Positions 21,947-33,007 of a stretch of 64,000 bases of DNA are shown here, one piece after another. This DNA is from Chamaea fasciata (Eukaryota; Chordata; Aves; Passeriformes; Sylviidae). Location: contig JARCOQ010000002.1 of assembly GCA_029207755.1 (NCBI GenBank), forward strand, positions 14,585,156 through 14,649,155, given 5' to 3'. How positions within the stretch are numbered: the stretch's first letter is position 1; every line of letters starts with the position of its first letter. A program made the position numbers and the translations under genes. Below the pieces are notes generated by a model. It made no database searches. It had not been told where the DNA came from and saw nothing but the letters and a program-made list of their open reading frames with translations.

Positions 21947-22641
21947 TGATCTTGGTTTGAAAGACTGCTAAGGAAGGCAGGAGCCTCCTCTGGAATGGAA
22001 AATGTACACCCCCTCCATCCAAATTATTATAATTTTGAAATGAAGGGGCTCTCAGGAAAACACATGAGAATAGGAATAACCATTCTTTACTAGTATGTAT
22101 AAATAAAAAGACCCCTACAACTTAATAGAAAATTAAAATAAAATGCAGTAATACATAACCACTGACAGAATGCAACCTGACACTGTTGGTCAGGGTGTTG
22201 GTAGCAGTCTGATTAAATGCTGGCTGCAGTCTTCCTGGAGTGACAGATGCAGATGCTGAAGCAGAACTTCTTGTATCTTGTAGAAGAATCTTGTAGAAGG
22301 GTGTATTTTTCCTCTGAAGGTCTAGTGGTGGTGTAGGTGGGTCTGGTCTTCCTCTGGGAATCCAGTGGAAAGAGGCTGACTCTGTTGTTCCAAATTTTAG
22401 ATTATATCCAAGTAGGATAAAGTAGGAATGCTTGGCTCTTCCCCCTGGGTGGAGCATCTCAAAATGGGATGATGTAATTTTTTCAGTCATGCAGGGAGAC
22501 TCAATAGCCCACTAACAGAAGTTATCTCCCTGGAGGGCAGGATGGATCATGGAAGAGAGAAAGAACATAGCCCCATCTGGTTTTAACAGATGGTAATAGA
22601 ATATATACTTTTGGTTACATTTTGCACTGCAATTTAAGACA
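21947..22641. mobile_element. Solo LTR abutting provirus 3' LTR
   Basis: The element begins TGATCTTGGTTTGAAAGAC and ends ATTTAAGACA, matching a passerine LTR type that opens TGTCTTGGTTTGAAAGAC. GAAA lies on both sides (21943-21946 and 22642-22645), compatible with a 4-bp target-site duplication. It sits directly at the truncated U5 end of the minus-strand provirus's 3' LTR, so it probably inserted into that LTR. The orientation is not certain. Confidence 0.65.
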
Positions 22642-23113
22642 GAAACAAAGTCCACTACTGTTAAAATTTAAAGAGAATTTAATAAGGGACAATAGGGGAC
22701 AAAGTCAATAAAGCAAAAGGAACAGTGCAGCTGAAGCCAGAGGCACATCAGTGAACTCAGCAACACCCCTTATATACCCTGGGTATTACATCAGCCAACT
22801 ACACATTCATAAATGGTCATACATTTTCAAACTTTTTAGCATAGTTCTTCCTCCATGCTGCCTTTTTGGAGCATGTGCAGTGGTCTTAGTTGCGGTCATT
22901 TGTTACTGTCCAATACATTCAAGATATTTAGATTCCTTCATTGGTTAAAAGATAACATTACAACTCTTCACCAACATTGGTATTACAATACAGCATTCAC
23001 ATTAAAAGAATTCTAAACTTCAGCAGAACTAGTCTTACAAAAGTCAACATTATAAAACATACAGTATTCACCCAAACAATTGTGAAAGTCAACACTGTAA
23101 TATATTTATCACA
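22642..23113 (-). mobile_element. Provirus 3' LTR (truncated in U5)
   Basis: On the minus strand it starts TGTGATAAATATATT at 23113 and follows the 5' LTR almost base for base down to GTCCACTACT near 22655. After that the match is lost at the solo LTR. Shared landmarks include TATATACCCTGGG-type sequence and GGTCATTTGTTAC (both plus reading). Confidence 0.9.
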
Positions 23114-23116
23114 ATA

Positions 23117-23132
23117 CCTCCTCTTCCTTTTC
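23117..23132 (-). other. Polypurine tract
   Basis: On the minus strand GAAAAGGAAGAGGAGG lies three bases before the TG of the 3' LTR, which is the position and composition of the retroviral plus-strand primer. Confidence 0.85.
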
Positions 23133-23760
23133 ATAAATCATTTGACTCAAGCGATAATTCCTATTTTTAACTTTGGTCATAGACTCATGTTTTTCATAAA
23201 TCAATTTAGCTTTTTTGAAGGGGTCCTTTGTTTTGTCTTGTTTCTTAAATACCAATATATTTTGTGCTGTTTGGACATAGCCAATTTCGGGACAACGGGC
23301 ATTGCCACTACTGGCATACCCTAGACTACACTGGTCCGAATAAAACATGGAATCAGATAAGGAAGAAATAATAAACCAGCTGCTGCACATAAGAAGAAGC
23401 AGCTTAGCTTTTTCCACCATTCCATTCCCAATAAATTGTCCCACCAACTGGCTTTCATTATTGATTACCATTCCTTGACCTGGACATGGGCTATTTTTCT
23501 GATATCCTTGGCTTCATCCATAATGGCATCCCCATTATCATCTATTTTCAAGCAACAATTGCATGTTCCAATTACATTATCCACAGATACCCCCTTCTTC
23601 TGCTAATAAGTAGTCTAAAGCCAACTTATTCTGATACACTGCGGCTCTTGTTTGCCTTCGTTAGTTTGATATTAATTCCAGTGCTGGGGCAGTGTTGCCC
23701 TGATTCTTCAAGCCTTCTGATTGTTTACATATTTCTAGTTGAGATTCTCATGCATGTACC
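23133..23760 (-). pseudogene. env transmembrane subunit, C-terminal part (broken)
   Basis: Reading the minus strand in more than one frame shows a heptad-rich segment with an LDYLLA core followed by GG-I-C at about 23581-23640, the place of the conserved ectodomain hairpin region of class I envelopes. A hydrophobic membrane anchor (GLLFLPYLIPCF) lies at about 23342-23377. A stop directly after the cysteine and frame changes between the parts show that it cannot make a protein. The tail reaches the polypurine tract. Confidence 0.7.
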
Positions 23761-23791
23761 ATAAACAAAGTAGATTGTTTTCATACCTCTC

Positions 23792-23964
23792 TGTGATGGA
23801 CTGCTGAATTGACCATTGGGGTCAGAGAGGTGTTCCTTTCATCTCCCAATCTTTGATCAAATCCCAAATCCTATTTAAACCCCAAACCATAATAAACTGT
23901 CCTCTTTCTCTGTTCATCTCTGAACCTGAGTGAGTGTGGTTCTTTCATGTCCGTAATGGTGACA
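23792..23964 (+). mobile_element. Small LTR-like insertion inside env
   Basis: This segment separates two env transmembrane-subunit pieces that should be adjacent. It starts TGTGATGGACTGC and ends near AATGGTGACA. It has a TATA-like TATTTAAA and an AATAAA (in CATAATAAACTG) on the plus strand, as a short LTR would. No clear target-site duplication was found. Confidence 0.45.
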
Positions 23965-24660
23965 GGGGCAGTTTTGTTAATTATTTTTTCTATAACTGCT
24001 TGGAGTCTTATAATATGATTTAGCATATAAACTGGGGTTTGGTATCCTCAACTTCCATCTTGCGCCCATGTGGCTGGCCCATATATTTCCAATATTCGTT
24101 CAGGCGGCCATTCCTCATTCCCCCATTTCTGAGATCCTCTGCTTAATTCCCTCTTATTTCTTTTCAAGGCTCTATAAACTGGTACCCCTAAATCATCTGC
24201 ATCTTGCCCTGGTAAAAGAAAAAAAATCTTGGCTGTTTAATTCCCACAGTACAGTTTCCTTTCCACTGGGGGGAGAGTTTTGCCTCTATCATTACACATA
24301 AAAAGTCCAGTTCTATTACTATATTTACAATTTTTATTAGTTTTTTTCCTGGGCCCAGTACCCCATTGGTTCTTTGGGGACCCACCATGTAAAGGTCTAA
24401 TTACTAACCTTGTATCTTGTACAGGGGGTACGCCCTACTTTGTTAAAAGTTTTTTTTCCCAGCGCGCCAGAGGCACTCTTCTGTCACTGTTGAACTCAAG
24501 ATCCACCCTTCTGGTCGGTTCTCCCCTCTTATATTTGTCTGCTTCCATTTAAGGGGGTCACCAGGGCCTAGGCTACAGCCTTTCCATGGCCATTCCTTTG
24601 TCATTCGGCCCTCCCCCCCTCCAAACCCAACAGTTGGTTATGTTTAGTTCTCAACTTATT
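23965..24660 (-). pseudogene. env surface/transmembrane junction (broken)
   Basis: The minus strand shows NNCWVWGG at about 24612-24635, where class I surface subunits carry a CWxC motif that links covalently to the transmembrane subunit; here the second Cys is Trp. Further on it reads KQPRFFF, then in a shifted frame LGVPVYRALKRNKRE, containing a basic K-R-N-K-R run that could be the former furin site, then YGPATWAQDGS and a helical LQAVIEKI segment. Frame changes and stops interrupt it. I recognise this from general class I envelope layout; the closest subfamily is not known to me. Confidence 0.65.
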
Positions 24661-24904
24661 CTTTCCCCCAAATCCACAAACAGCCTTCCCCCTAACCTAG
24701 GGATTTCTATTTCCTTTTCCAATTGTTGTTTGAGTTTTGTATACAAATTCATGTGGGGTTGACCTCAGGTTAGATTGCTGTATTTGCTTTTTCATCTTGC
24801 TTACTATCTGCTCTTTTCAAACCCTGGATTCCACCCCTGAGAGTAATTGTAAAGCAAACCCATCATAACCCTTTGGGCATCTACTTCCCAGACTTCGACC
24901 ACCT
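24661..24904 (-). pseudogene. env surface subunit, upstream part
   Basis: The minus strand continues upstream from the CWxC-type motif with aromatic and Asn-rich sequence but no sharp landmark. It is cut at about 24904 by the plus-strand solo LTR. Confidence 0.4.
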
Positions 24905-25395
24905 TGTCTGTAGTGGTGTGAAATTAATACTTTGCAATTTTATGTAGAATGGTTTGTTCCAAATTACCCCTCTGGTTTTTCCCTAGTTGTGGGTCCTGTC
25001 CATCTCCCTGCAACCCTGCCCAGACTGGTGAGGGGTTGGGGTGATTGGCAGAGCCTATGACTTCTCCACCCTGTATCATGTATCAGATGTCCTGTGTATT
25101 GTCTTTCTGTCTTGGTAACTCCCACCCCACCTGGTATTGGTCCTGGGTTAATCCCTGCCCCTTTCCACACCCTCTGGTACTTAAACTGAGGGAGAGCCCA
25201 GAGAGGGCACTCTTCATGTGGCCAGCTGGCAGCAATAAACCTATCTTGTCACGTACGTGAGAGTCTGCTTTTCTTCCACGCTGAAGCCACGTTTTTACCT
25301 GAGGGCCAGGACTCACACAGCAAGAAGGTACCGGGGTTGTACCAATTAATGCGTGTTCGGGACCGAGCTAGCCGTTGCAGCTCTGAACACTGCAA
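24905..25395 (+). mobile_element. Solo LTR nested in provirus env
   Basis: A diverged copy of the LTR at 8311-8831: same order of blocks, including GGTGATTGGCAGAG and ATGACTTCTCC, AATAAA near 25234, and a Tyr/Pro-rich U5. It begins TGTCTGTAGTGG and ends GAACACTGCA. It lies on the opposite strand to the provirus and splits its env. No ERV body is attached, hence a solo LTR. The E-box palindrome of the other copy (CCCACGTGGG) corresponds here to TCACGTACGTGA at 25249-25260. Confidence 0.8.
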
Positions 25396-26909
25396 TACTT
25401 GTCCTAAGTTTTCTGCAACCCAGAATGTCTGCTCATTCTGTGTACAGGTTTCTGATTTGGATGAGTCATAACAGTATCTGCTGATATGGTGTCCTAGGTG
25501 ACAATGTAAAATGTGCCCGAAGTATGTATTCTATCACCATCTTCATGAGTTGTTGTAACCAGGTGAGGCAGTGCTTCCCTTGCCCCCTCCCTCCGGACTA
25601 TCTTCTGTTAATGGGCCCATCAATGCCTTGCTGTATGACTCCCTTCGGGAGCTATCTCTGTTTAATAGGCAATCAAGGATCCACTGCATGACTCAGAATG
25701 ATATGAGCCCACTGTGAGATGCTATGCCCAGGGGAATATAGATATCCCATCTGGATATCATCTAGGATTTGGGACAGCACATGGGGGTCTTTACCCACTG
25801 GATTTCCAGAGGACAAGAGCTATCAGACCTTTCTATGGGATCACTGCTTCAACAAGACCACTTCATCTAGACTGCTACCACCACCCTAACTAAAAGAGTG
25901 CCAGGTGATATTCTGACTCTGTCAATGGTCTTTTGTACTATTGCATTTATTTTATTTTATTTTTTTCCCCTTCCTATTAAGTTGCATTTCTGACTTAGAA
26001 TCTCTCATTGGTTTTGCTTTCAAACCAGCAGATGTGGGTGTGAGCAGTGAAAAAAGAATTTTGGGTTTTTCTAAAGTAAAGTGATTGGTAGCACTTACAA
26101 CATGGATTTGCTTGAATTCCGAAAGGGAAAAGACAGAAATGGAGTAACAGACAAAAAAGGAATAACAGAGGTCCGGTATGGCTTCTACCCCCACCTCCTA
26201 TGCCTATGGGGTTGCTACCCATAGCAGGTGTGTATGATCTTCCTGGTGGCGAGTACAGTGGCCAACCTGGTCTTGCTCTCCATTTCCTTTGTCACTCTCT
26301 TTTTGCTAATTTCCAGGTAAATCACATTTCTCTGCTATTTCTCAGATACTTTTCATTCAACAGACACTAGTAGTTCCCATCCACAAAGTAAGATAATTGT
26401 AATAGTACAAATCACATGCTAATGCCAGTACATTAGGACCCCCTGACTAATACAGTCCTGATACTTCTAATTGGAGCAGAAGTATATACCCAGACGGGTA
26501 TTGGAGGTTTCTTTAAACTTGTCCAGACAGTACTTAAAACCAGATATGAACTTGGCCTTATTTTCCAATTGTCTGTGATCCTTGGAACATTCCTTGGATT
26601 GTTTGGATCATCTCAGTTCATTACCTTCCAGTCTTCGTTTAAGAGTTTTGTGTCACCCAGTTTAGATGTTATGGTCCATTCCTTAGGTTTTTCCACAGGT
26701 CTTTTGAGTCTGCTGTCGTGGATCCATCCTCTTTCCCTAGTTTGGATTGAAGCTTCAGTTGTCAGTAGTACTTGGGAAGGACCTTCCCATTATGGAGTTA
26801 AAGATTGTTCTTTCCATGTTTTAACCAATACTCATACTCCTGGGCAAACGTTATGGATCATAAAATCTAAGGGTGTGGTTTGAGAGATTAGCCCTTTTAA
26901 CTAAATTTT
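25396..26909 (-). pseudogene. Provirus env 5' / pol 3' region, unresolved
   Basis: By position this is the start of env and the pol-env overlap. Stops occur in all frames. I could not identify a signal peptide or a receptor-binding domain. A plus-strand frame at 26569-26883 has no family signature. Confidence 0.4.
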
Positions 26910-27480
26910 CTAGAGTTTGTGCAATTGTGGTGACATTTTTCTAACATTCACTTTCCCTTCTTCATAAGTAGTGGTTTCATGTTGGGTGGTCAAAAAGGGC
27001 AATCCAAACATCATTTCATACGGCGACACTCCTAGGTCTGATCTGATACGGACTCTCAGTAGTGCCAGAGGGAAACACTTTAGCCATGACATCTGGGTTT
27101 CAATCATCAGTTTAGTTAGAGTCATTTTTAAAGTTTGGTTCATTCTCTCTACCTGGCCTGAATACTGTGGGTGCCACGGGGCATGTAATTCTCATTCTGT
27201 TCTCAGGGCTTGAGGTATTTGCTGTAAGATACCTATCTATCTTTTTAACCATTCCATACTTGGGAATAATTTGTTCCAAAAGTGTTTTACATACCACATT
27301 AGCTGTAGCTCTAGCAGCTGGGACAGCCTCCACCCAATGAGTTAAATAGTCTATTATTACAAATAAAAACTTCCATCTCTGAACTTGGGGAAGTTCAGTA
27401 AAGTCCACTTGGATGCTTTGAAATGGTCGCATAGCTAAATCATGACCTCCTGGTGTTGTTTTTCTCATAACCTTTTTTAT
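26910..27480 (-). pseudogene. Provirus integrase (broken)
   Basis: The upstream part reads MRPFQSIQVDFTELP, with the first catalytic Asp in the Q-V-D-F-T context, then YLTHWVEAVPA, and TANVVCKTLLEQIIP. This is the catalytic core of class I integrases, enzymes that insert viral DNA into the host chromosome. The expected second Asp motif (T-D-N-G) is replaced by YLTANTSS, so the site is lost. In another frame the later part reads ALLRVR then LGVSPYEMMFGLPF, the end of the core domain. At least one frameshift separates the two halves. Confidence 0.85.
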
Positions 27481-27639
27481 TTAGCTTTTGTCAACATATA
27501 CATCTCTCAGTTACTTGCTTTTCTAATCCAAAGATCCCAATGCACCCATAATTTCTTAAAAGGTGATCACACAAAGCCTGAGTACTCTGATGAGACTTCT
27601 GATGTATGTCTTCTAATATTTTCCTAGTAAGGGGCTTAT

Positions 27640-28320
27640 TAAATATTTGCTTCCCATCAGGGATATTCCATTTTCCAGATTTATCTCACTCTCTCTCCAT
27701 CTTAACCCTTTTTCTTCTGTTTCATTAAATCTTGGAATTTACAATTCTTCCTTGCTTGCAGTCAAAATTAACATAACCTTCTTGCTCCCATTTTTAGCTG
27801 CATCTCTAGCGTCTTGGTGTGCCAAATTATTCCCTCTTACATATGGGGTCATTCCCTTTTGGTGTCCTCTAATATGTACTGCATACATACTGTATTCTTT
27901 GGGCAATTTTAATGTTCCTAAATCTTCTAGAATGAGTGCCTCATGAATCAGCCCTCTTTTTGAACCCTTCTTCCCAAATTTTTCCAAAAGTGTGCACTAC
28001 CCCAAAGCCCTATTTTGAATCAGTGTACATGGTTCCTTTCTTATGTAATGTTCCTTTTCTTATGCTAAATATTCCAATGCTCTCTTCAGAGCACATAATT
28101 CACAAAATTGAGGAATTACCTTCAAATTACAAACTGAAGGTAATTTCCCTTTTTCAATGGTTTGCATATTTTTCCCATCGACTAAAGTATATCCTGACTT
28201 CTTGTGATGGTTTCAGGTTTAAACCGGGTAGAAACACCAATTCATGTAATGGTTTCAAGTTCACCTATTTCTGTATCCGATTCAAGGCATCAATTAGTGT
28301 AGTGGTTTGAGTGTCCACTA
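27640..28320 (-). pseudogene. Provirus RNase H, C-terminal part
   Basis: The minus strand shows SGYTLVDGKN near 28180-28220 and, further on, LPKEYSMYAVHIRGHQKG followed by RGNNLAHQDARDAA at about 27770-27870. The His within G-H-Q-K-G and the N-x-x-A-x-x-x-A-R-x-A-A tail are typical of retroviral RNase H, which degrades the RNA strand of the RNA-DNA hybrid. The N-terminal D-G-S-S segment is missing, displaced by the insertion next to it. Confidence 0.8.
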
Positions 28321-29789
28321 GAATTATTTACCCTTTTTCTGCTGTGAGATAGGATTAGTAGAAAAGCAAAGCAGGCTCAAAACTTAAAAGGGTATAAAGA
28401 CAGGTTTATTAACAAAACTACAAGAGAGAAAAAAATTAATAATAATCAGAAGAAACCTTCAAAACATTTCCCCTCTTCCCCACAAACTCCTTTCTTTATC
28501 TTTGACAACATGGAGAGACAAAACTGAGGTCAGTTGCCACCTCTAAAATTGTCTTTCATCAGTCCTCTCAGAGAGAGAAGTCTCTTTTGGTCTTCCAAGG
28601 AAACTTCCCCACAAGAAAGAACAGTTCTCTTGTGGTTTTTAATTCTCACAAAAGCAGCTGCCTGGAAATCTGCATTTGTGATGTCCCCCCAACATCATGC
28701 AGCCTTCCCACAGTTGCATAATGGGCCATGTAAACTCACAGGGTACCATTTTAAAGATGAATTGTTCAAATGCAAAGGTTTTCTTCATCTCTAGGAACAG
28801 AGATCTTTTCTCTTTCTGGAGGCAGATCTTCATCTCGTCTCTCTCTGTTCAAACTTCTCATAAGATCACAACTACTTCAATATTTATTTAGTTCACTACA
28901 AATGCCTTTGCTCAGATCTACAAATTCTACAATTTGAATACTCTCATCTCCCCATCCATGCCTTCCATGACTTAGAGGGATATTATAATATACCACAGTC
29001 CATTACCATGGCTTATAAAAGAATTTCAGCTTAAAACCAAGGCATCTACTCATTCTCTTTCCATTTAGGCCTTAGCTCTTTCTTTACTAACCTTAATGTC
29101 TTTATATTGTCTCTTTATGTGACTTCACTTTGTCCTTTTCTCTTACTCAGAGAAGATCAGTGCTTTTCAAGTTTCATCTGTCAAGAAGAGAGTTACTATC
29201 TCTCACAGGTCTGTAGAGGGTCATGATGGTCTTTCCTGGGCAGGTGCCGAAGGTGGAAAATTCAGGCCGCACTGGGGTTGGGCCAGGATCTCAGGGGTTC
29301 TGGCTGCATTCAATTTTCAGCTGTGTGGCCACTCTGTGCAGCTGCAGAGCTGCCCTTGGTTCCAGCTGCATGATCTCTTGCATAGCTGGGCCCTCCTCAG
29401 CAAGGGGTCTTAGTAGTGGTGGCTGGAGGGTGCTTTGGGGAGGGCCCGGCCTGGCTATGCCCTGTGGGCCGCGACACAGGAGGGCTGCTTAGCAGCAGGA
29501 TGTTAACAGCTGCTGGGGGCCTGATCCAGCTGGGATGGGGCCTTCTCTCCTCCCCTTCCCCGTGCCCAGTAGCTACTGGGCCCAGCCCTGCCAGAATTAT
29601 AACAGCGGCAGGGCCTGGCCAGGATGTAGGGGCCATGCAACTGAGTGAGGCCAACCCCACCGGCACCCTGTTACCTCTTCCCAGACTGGAAGAAAAGAGA
29701 ACTCTTCCTGGGATTCCTCTGATTTTTGACCTGTGTAGTCCAGAGGCACATCTAGCTCTCTAATTTGTTCCACAGGTTGTCAATATTCA
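28321..29789. mobile_element. ~1.4-kb insertion splitting RNase H, probably LTR
   Basis: Pol sequence stops on one side near 28320 and resumes near 29790. The piece between has different composition: AT-rich on the left (GGTATAAAGACAGGTTTATT near 28390) and GC-rich on the right (29220-29660). This resembles a long avian LTR. I could not fix its ends or find a target-site duplication. Open frames in the GC-rich half (29223-29763) show no domain. Confidence 0.5.
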
Positions 29790-30250
29790 AAGCTAGTCAC
29801 TAATTGGTTTTGCCACAGTTTTTCTTTAAAAAAATCACTTCCATGCAAAACTAGCACACATCCTTTTTCCCTCTAAGCATATTCTTTTCCCTTCCAGGAG
29901 GGCCTGTTCTGATAGATCTTGAAATTTAGTTTGCCACTGTTTAACTTCTAAACAATTATGTGTTAAGTCACTCTTTGGCTCTCCATATAAAAATTGAGCT
30001 GGGTTTAAACTGTTGTCTACTTCGAACGTAAAATCATCACTGTTTATCAAAATTGCTTAATATTTTGACATCCTGGAACCTGTTAACCATTTTTCAGCTT
30101 TTTGATTTAACACATTTTGGACTGCATGAGGTATGCACACCATTAGTTTACTTCCAAAAGTTTAGGGCTCTCCTTTAGGAAGGCAGTAGGTGCTATGGCT
30201 TGAATACATATTGGCCAGGCACAGCTCACTGGATCTAGCAGTTTAGGTAA
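29790..30250 (-). pseudogene. Provirus RT connection region
   Basis: The minus strand reads LTHNCLEVKQW and KFQDLSEQALLEGKR, preceded by FTFEVDNSLNPAQFLYG. This matches the connection between reverse transcriptase and RNase H in class I pol (N-P-A-x-x-L and L-T-H-x-C landmarks). It is open for about 70 codons only. Confidence 0.75.
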
Positions 30251-31311
30251 ATAGGCCACTGGCCTCTTTACCCCTCCCCATTCTTGGACTTAAACTCCAT
30301 GAGCTACTCCATTTTCCACAATCACATACAGATAAAAGGGCTTTACTAATGAGGGTAAACTCAAAGCTGGTACTGAGCTAGTTTAAACTTTATTTCCTCT
30401 AATTTATTGTCTTCTCTAGTCCACTTCATCTTGTCTTCCTCTGTCAATTTTTCATATAAGAATTTCACTGCCTGAGTATATCCTTTAATCCACAGCCTAC
30501 GATACCCCAATAATCCAAGCAGTTTTCTAACTTCTTTCTTTGAAGAAGGAGGAAGAGATAAAATCCCAGCGATCCTTTCAGCATTTAGTTTTCAGTACTT
30601 TTGCTGATTAAGTGACCAAGATACTTCACCTCTAACTCCACAAATTGTAGTTTTACTTTGGGTTTCCTCAGTCCTTTTTCCTCAAGAAAATTCAAAAGTT
30701 TTATAGTGGCCTCCCTAACTTCAACCTCAGTTTCTCCTGCTAATAAAAGGTCATCAACATACTGAGTAATCTGTACTTCTGGAGAACTGGGGAAGGTCTG
30801 TAAAATTTCCTCTAAAGCTTGCCCAAATAGATTTGGAGATTCAGTATACCCTTGTGGCAGTTTTGGCCATCTTAATTGCTGTTTTCACACAGTACCTGGA
30901 TCCTCCCATTCAAAAGCAAAAATATTTTGACTATCTTCAGCTAATGGACAAGCCCAAAATGCATCTCTAAGATCAACAACACTAAACTACCGATGTTGAG
31001 GTACTTAAAGGGTTTAGGGATTAAGTATACCACTGGGTTCTGGGTTCTTTCATTAACTTCCCTTAAATCTTGAAATAATCTATAAGTCCCAACCAGCTTT
31101 TTTATTGGGAGAATAGGGGTATTATGAGGAGACATATAAGGTTCCAATGTCCCATCCTTCATCAGTTCTTCTATTACTGGCTTTAAGCCTTCTCTTTATT
31201 CTAATGATATAGGGTACTGATGCATACGTATGGGACATTTCACTTTCTCAACTGTTACCTTTACGGGGTCAGTATCTGCATAGGATGTGGATTTAATTAG
31301 CATAGTCAGTT
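30251..31311 (-). pseudogene. Provirus reverse transcriptase (broken)
   Basis: The catalytic YVDD is intact at 30750-30761 in the context QITQYVDDLLLAGE. Upstream the minus strand reads QYPISLE, then a stop, then GLKPVIEELMKDGTLEP, SPHNTPILPIKK and a DLREVNERTQNP segment, which is the standard start of class I RT. Enzyme role: copying viral RNA into DNA. Stops and frameshifts, for instance after QYPISLE and in the fingers domain, rule out function. The nested LTR at 31312 lies between RT and protease. Confidence 0.88.
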
Positions 31312-31567
31312 TGATAACCAAGAACAAACAGAGCTTTGAATTAAACAAGATAACAAGAAGATTGGATTAAGGAGAAGAATACTGAATCAAACTTCTACAA
31401 GGAAGAGATGTTGTAAAATGTATGAGTTTTGTCTGTGTGATGTTTAACACAATCATTGTAGTAAAAGATTACTAGCCTTCCTAGCATAGTATATAAGCAT
31501 TTGGAAATTTCAGTAAAAACAAATTCTAATCAGCAAATTAGTCTTCCCGTCTCTCTCTCAATCATCA
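31312..31567 (+). mobile_element. Solo LTR nested in provirus pol
   Basis: About 255 bp between protease and RT, beginning TGATAACCAAGAAC and ending CTCTCTCAATCA. It has a TATATAAG box at 31490-31497 on the plus strand. Provirus coding sense resumes on both sides (protease end at about 31570, RT start at about 31305). A duplication is not clear (TCAGTT versus TCAATA). Confidence 0.6.
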
Positions 31568-32030
31568 ATAAATATCCAATCCTCCCCTATTTCCTTCTCC
31601 AGTCCAAACTTCCTTGTTAATCCTTTCCTTATTTTCTTGGTAGAAATTTAGCTCTTCGGCTACCATTTTCCCTTCTTCAGGTATAATCCCTATTCCTAAT
31701 TGTACCTGCAAGACTTTCCTCAATAAATTGCAACCTGCTCCAGGAACTAGTCAAACATCTCCTGTCCCTATTTTAGTTTCCCCTTCAACTACTAGATTTT
31801 TGAACCTTAAACCCTCCTCCTTTAGCTTCCCTTATTTTTATAGTGTCACTGCTTACATTACACCCCTTTGGAATAGTAACTACACAAGTTCTCTCTGCCC
31901 CAGTATCAAATATAAATTCTAATGCCTCTCCCTGAGGGCCTATTTTTAAAGTTATCAAGGGCTCTAGATGGATTTATCCTCCAAGAAATAGAGCCTCTGG
32001 CAGCCCTAGTCTGCTAATCCTTCTTAGTAT
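31568..32030 (-). pseudogene. Provirus protease
   Basis: The aspartyl protease active-site triad DTGA is intact at 31896-31907 in the context FDTGAERTC, and the domain ends with LGIGIIPEEGK-type sequence near 31670. The enzyme would cleave Gag and Gag-Pol as a homodimer. The frame is broken between the active site and the C-terminal part. Confidence 0.82.
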
Positions 32031-32130
32031 ATCTCTTTGAATACTGCCAGGTCCTTGTTCCGGCATGGGCAATCTCTCTTACAGTGTCCCTCTTTTCCAC
32101 AATAAAACCAGACATTTCTAGTTTGCTCCT
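32031..32130 (-). pseudogene. Provirus nucleocapsid zinc knuckle, first Cys lost
   Basis: The minus strand reads VWFYCGKEGHCKRDCP. Class I nucleocapsids have one C-X2-C-X4-H-X4-C box; here the first Cys is Trp while the second Cys, the His and the last Cys are in place. One box only supports class I. Confidence 0.8.
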
Positions 32131-32167
32131 GAGACCTTGATCATAGAGAGGGTTTGTTTCTTCCCCT

Positions 32168-33007
32168 TTACTTATCTGTAGAATCCAAATATCTGGGAAT
32201 AGTACCCAGGGGCTGCGGATTCCTCAAAGGGTTACTTTCTTGCATGGTGGCTACCATAATTTTAGCTTTTACCTTTGCTTTTTCTTCATCCCTTTGCACA
32301 TAAAATTTTTGGCGTTCTCTCAGTAATTCATTTAACCCCTTATGTTGCCATTCCTCAATATTTTCCAACTTTTTCCTAATATCTGGCCAGACATGGGTGA
32401 CAAAGTGAACCTTTAATTGGACTTGTCCTGCTATCCTACTACTGGAGTATTGTCACATGTTTTTCCAGAGCCTCTCTAACCATTCAGTTGGAGTTTCTTC
32501 CTTTCCTTGCTGCCCATCAAAAGCTTTGCCAACATTTTGCCCTTGAGGTGGTGCCCCTTCTATCCCTTTGATTTTCAGATTGCGATAATCATTCATATTT
32601 CGTTGTCCTGATGCATCATTGTGATTCCAATTAGGAGATGCTATTGGCATTTCCTGGTCCCCTGGTGAGGCCTGTTGATTTTGTCTTTCCAAAATTCTCA
32701 TTCTGGCAGCCCTAATCATCTGCCACTCCTTTTGGGAAAACATAATGCCCATTATTGACTGTATTTCTGCCCAAGTAAAAATATTTGGGCCTAAAAATTG
32801 GTCTAATTGTTCAGCTAAACCTATGGGATTTTCTAATAACTCCTTAATTTCCTTTTTAAAATTTCTGACTTCCAAAGAGGTCAAAGCAGCATTTACAAAT
32901 CCTATCCCCCCTTGAGTCCCACTCACAGACACTTCCCTTAAATGAAATAAGCTGACTTCTTGACCTCTTTCCAAATCAGACCAGCCTTTCTGTTCCTCAG
33001 TCATCAT
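32168..33007 (-). pseudogene. Provirus gag capsid
   Basis: The frame from 33007 to 32453 carries SLEVRNFKKEIKELLENP, LAEQLDQFLGPNIFTWAE, then NMNDYRNLKIKGI, and ends in ETPTEWLERLWK, which corresponds to the major homology region of class I capsid. A second frame (32368-32168) continues with ELLRERQKFYVQRDEEKAK, a charged helix like the one after gammaretroviral capsid. A stop between them breaks the protein. Capsid forms the viral core shell. Confidence 0.88.

Noticed and set aside
26569..26883. 104-codon plus-strand frame
   Set aside because: It is antisense to the provirus pol/env region and has no domain signature.
29223..29763. Plus-strand frames in the GC-rich half of the 28.3-29.8 kb insertion
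   Set aside because: Composition-driven; sequence fits an LTR more than a gene.
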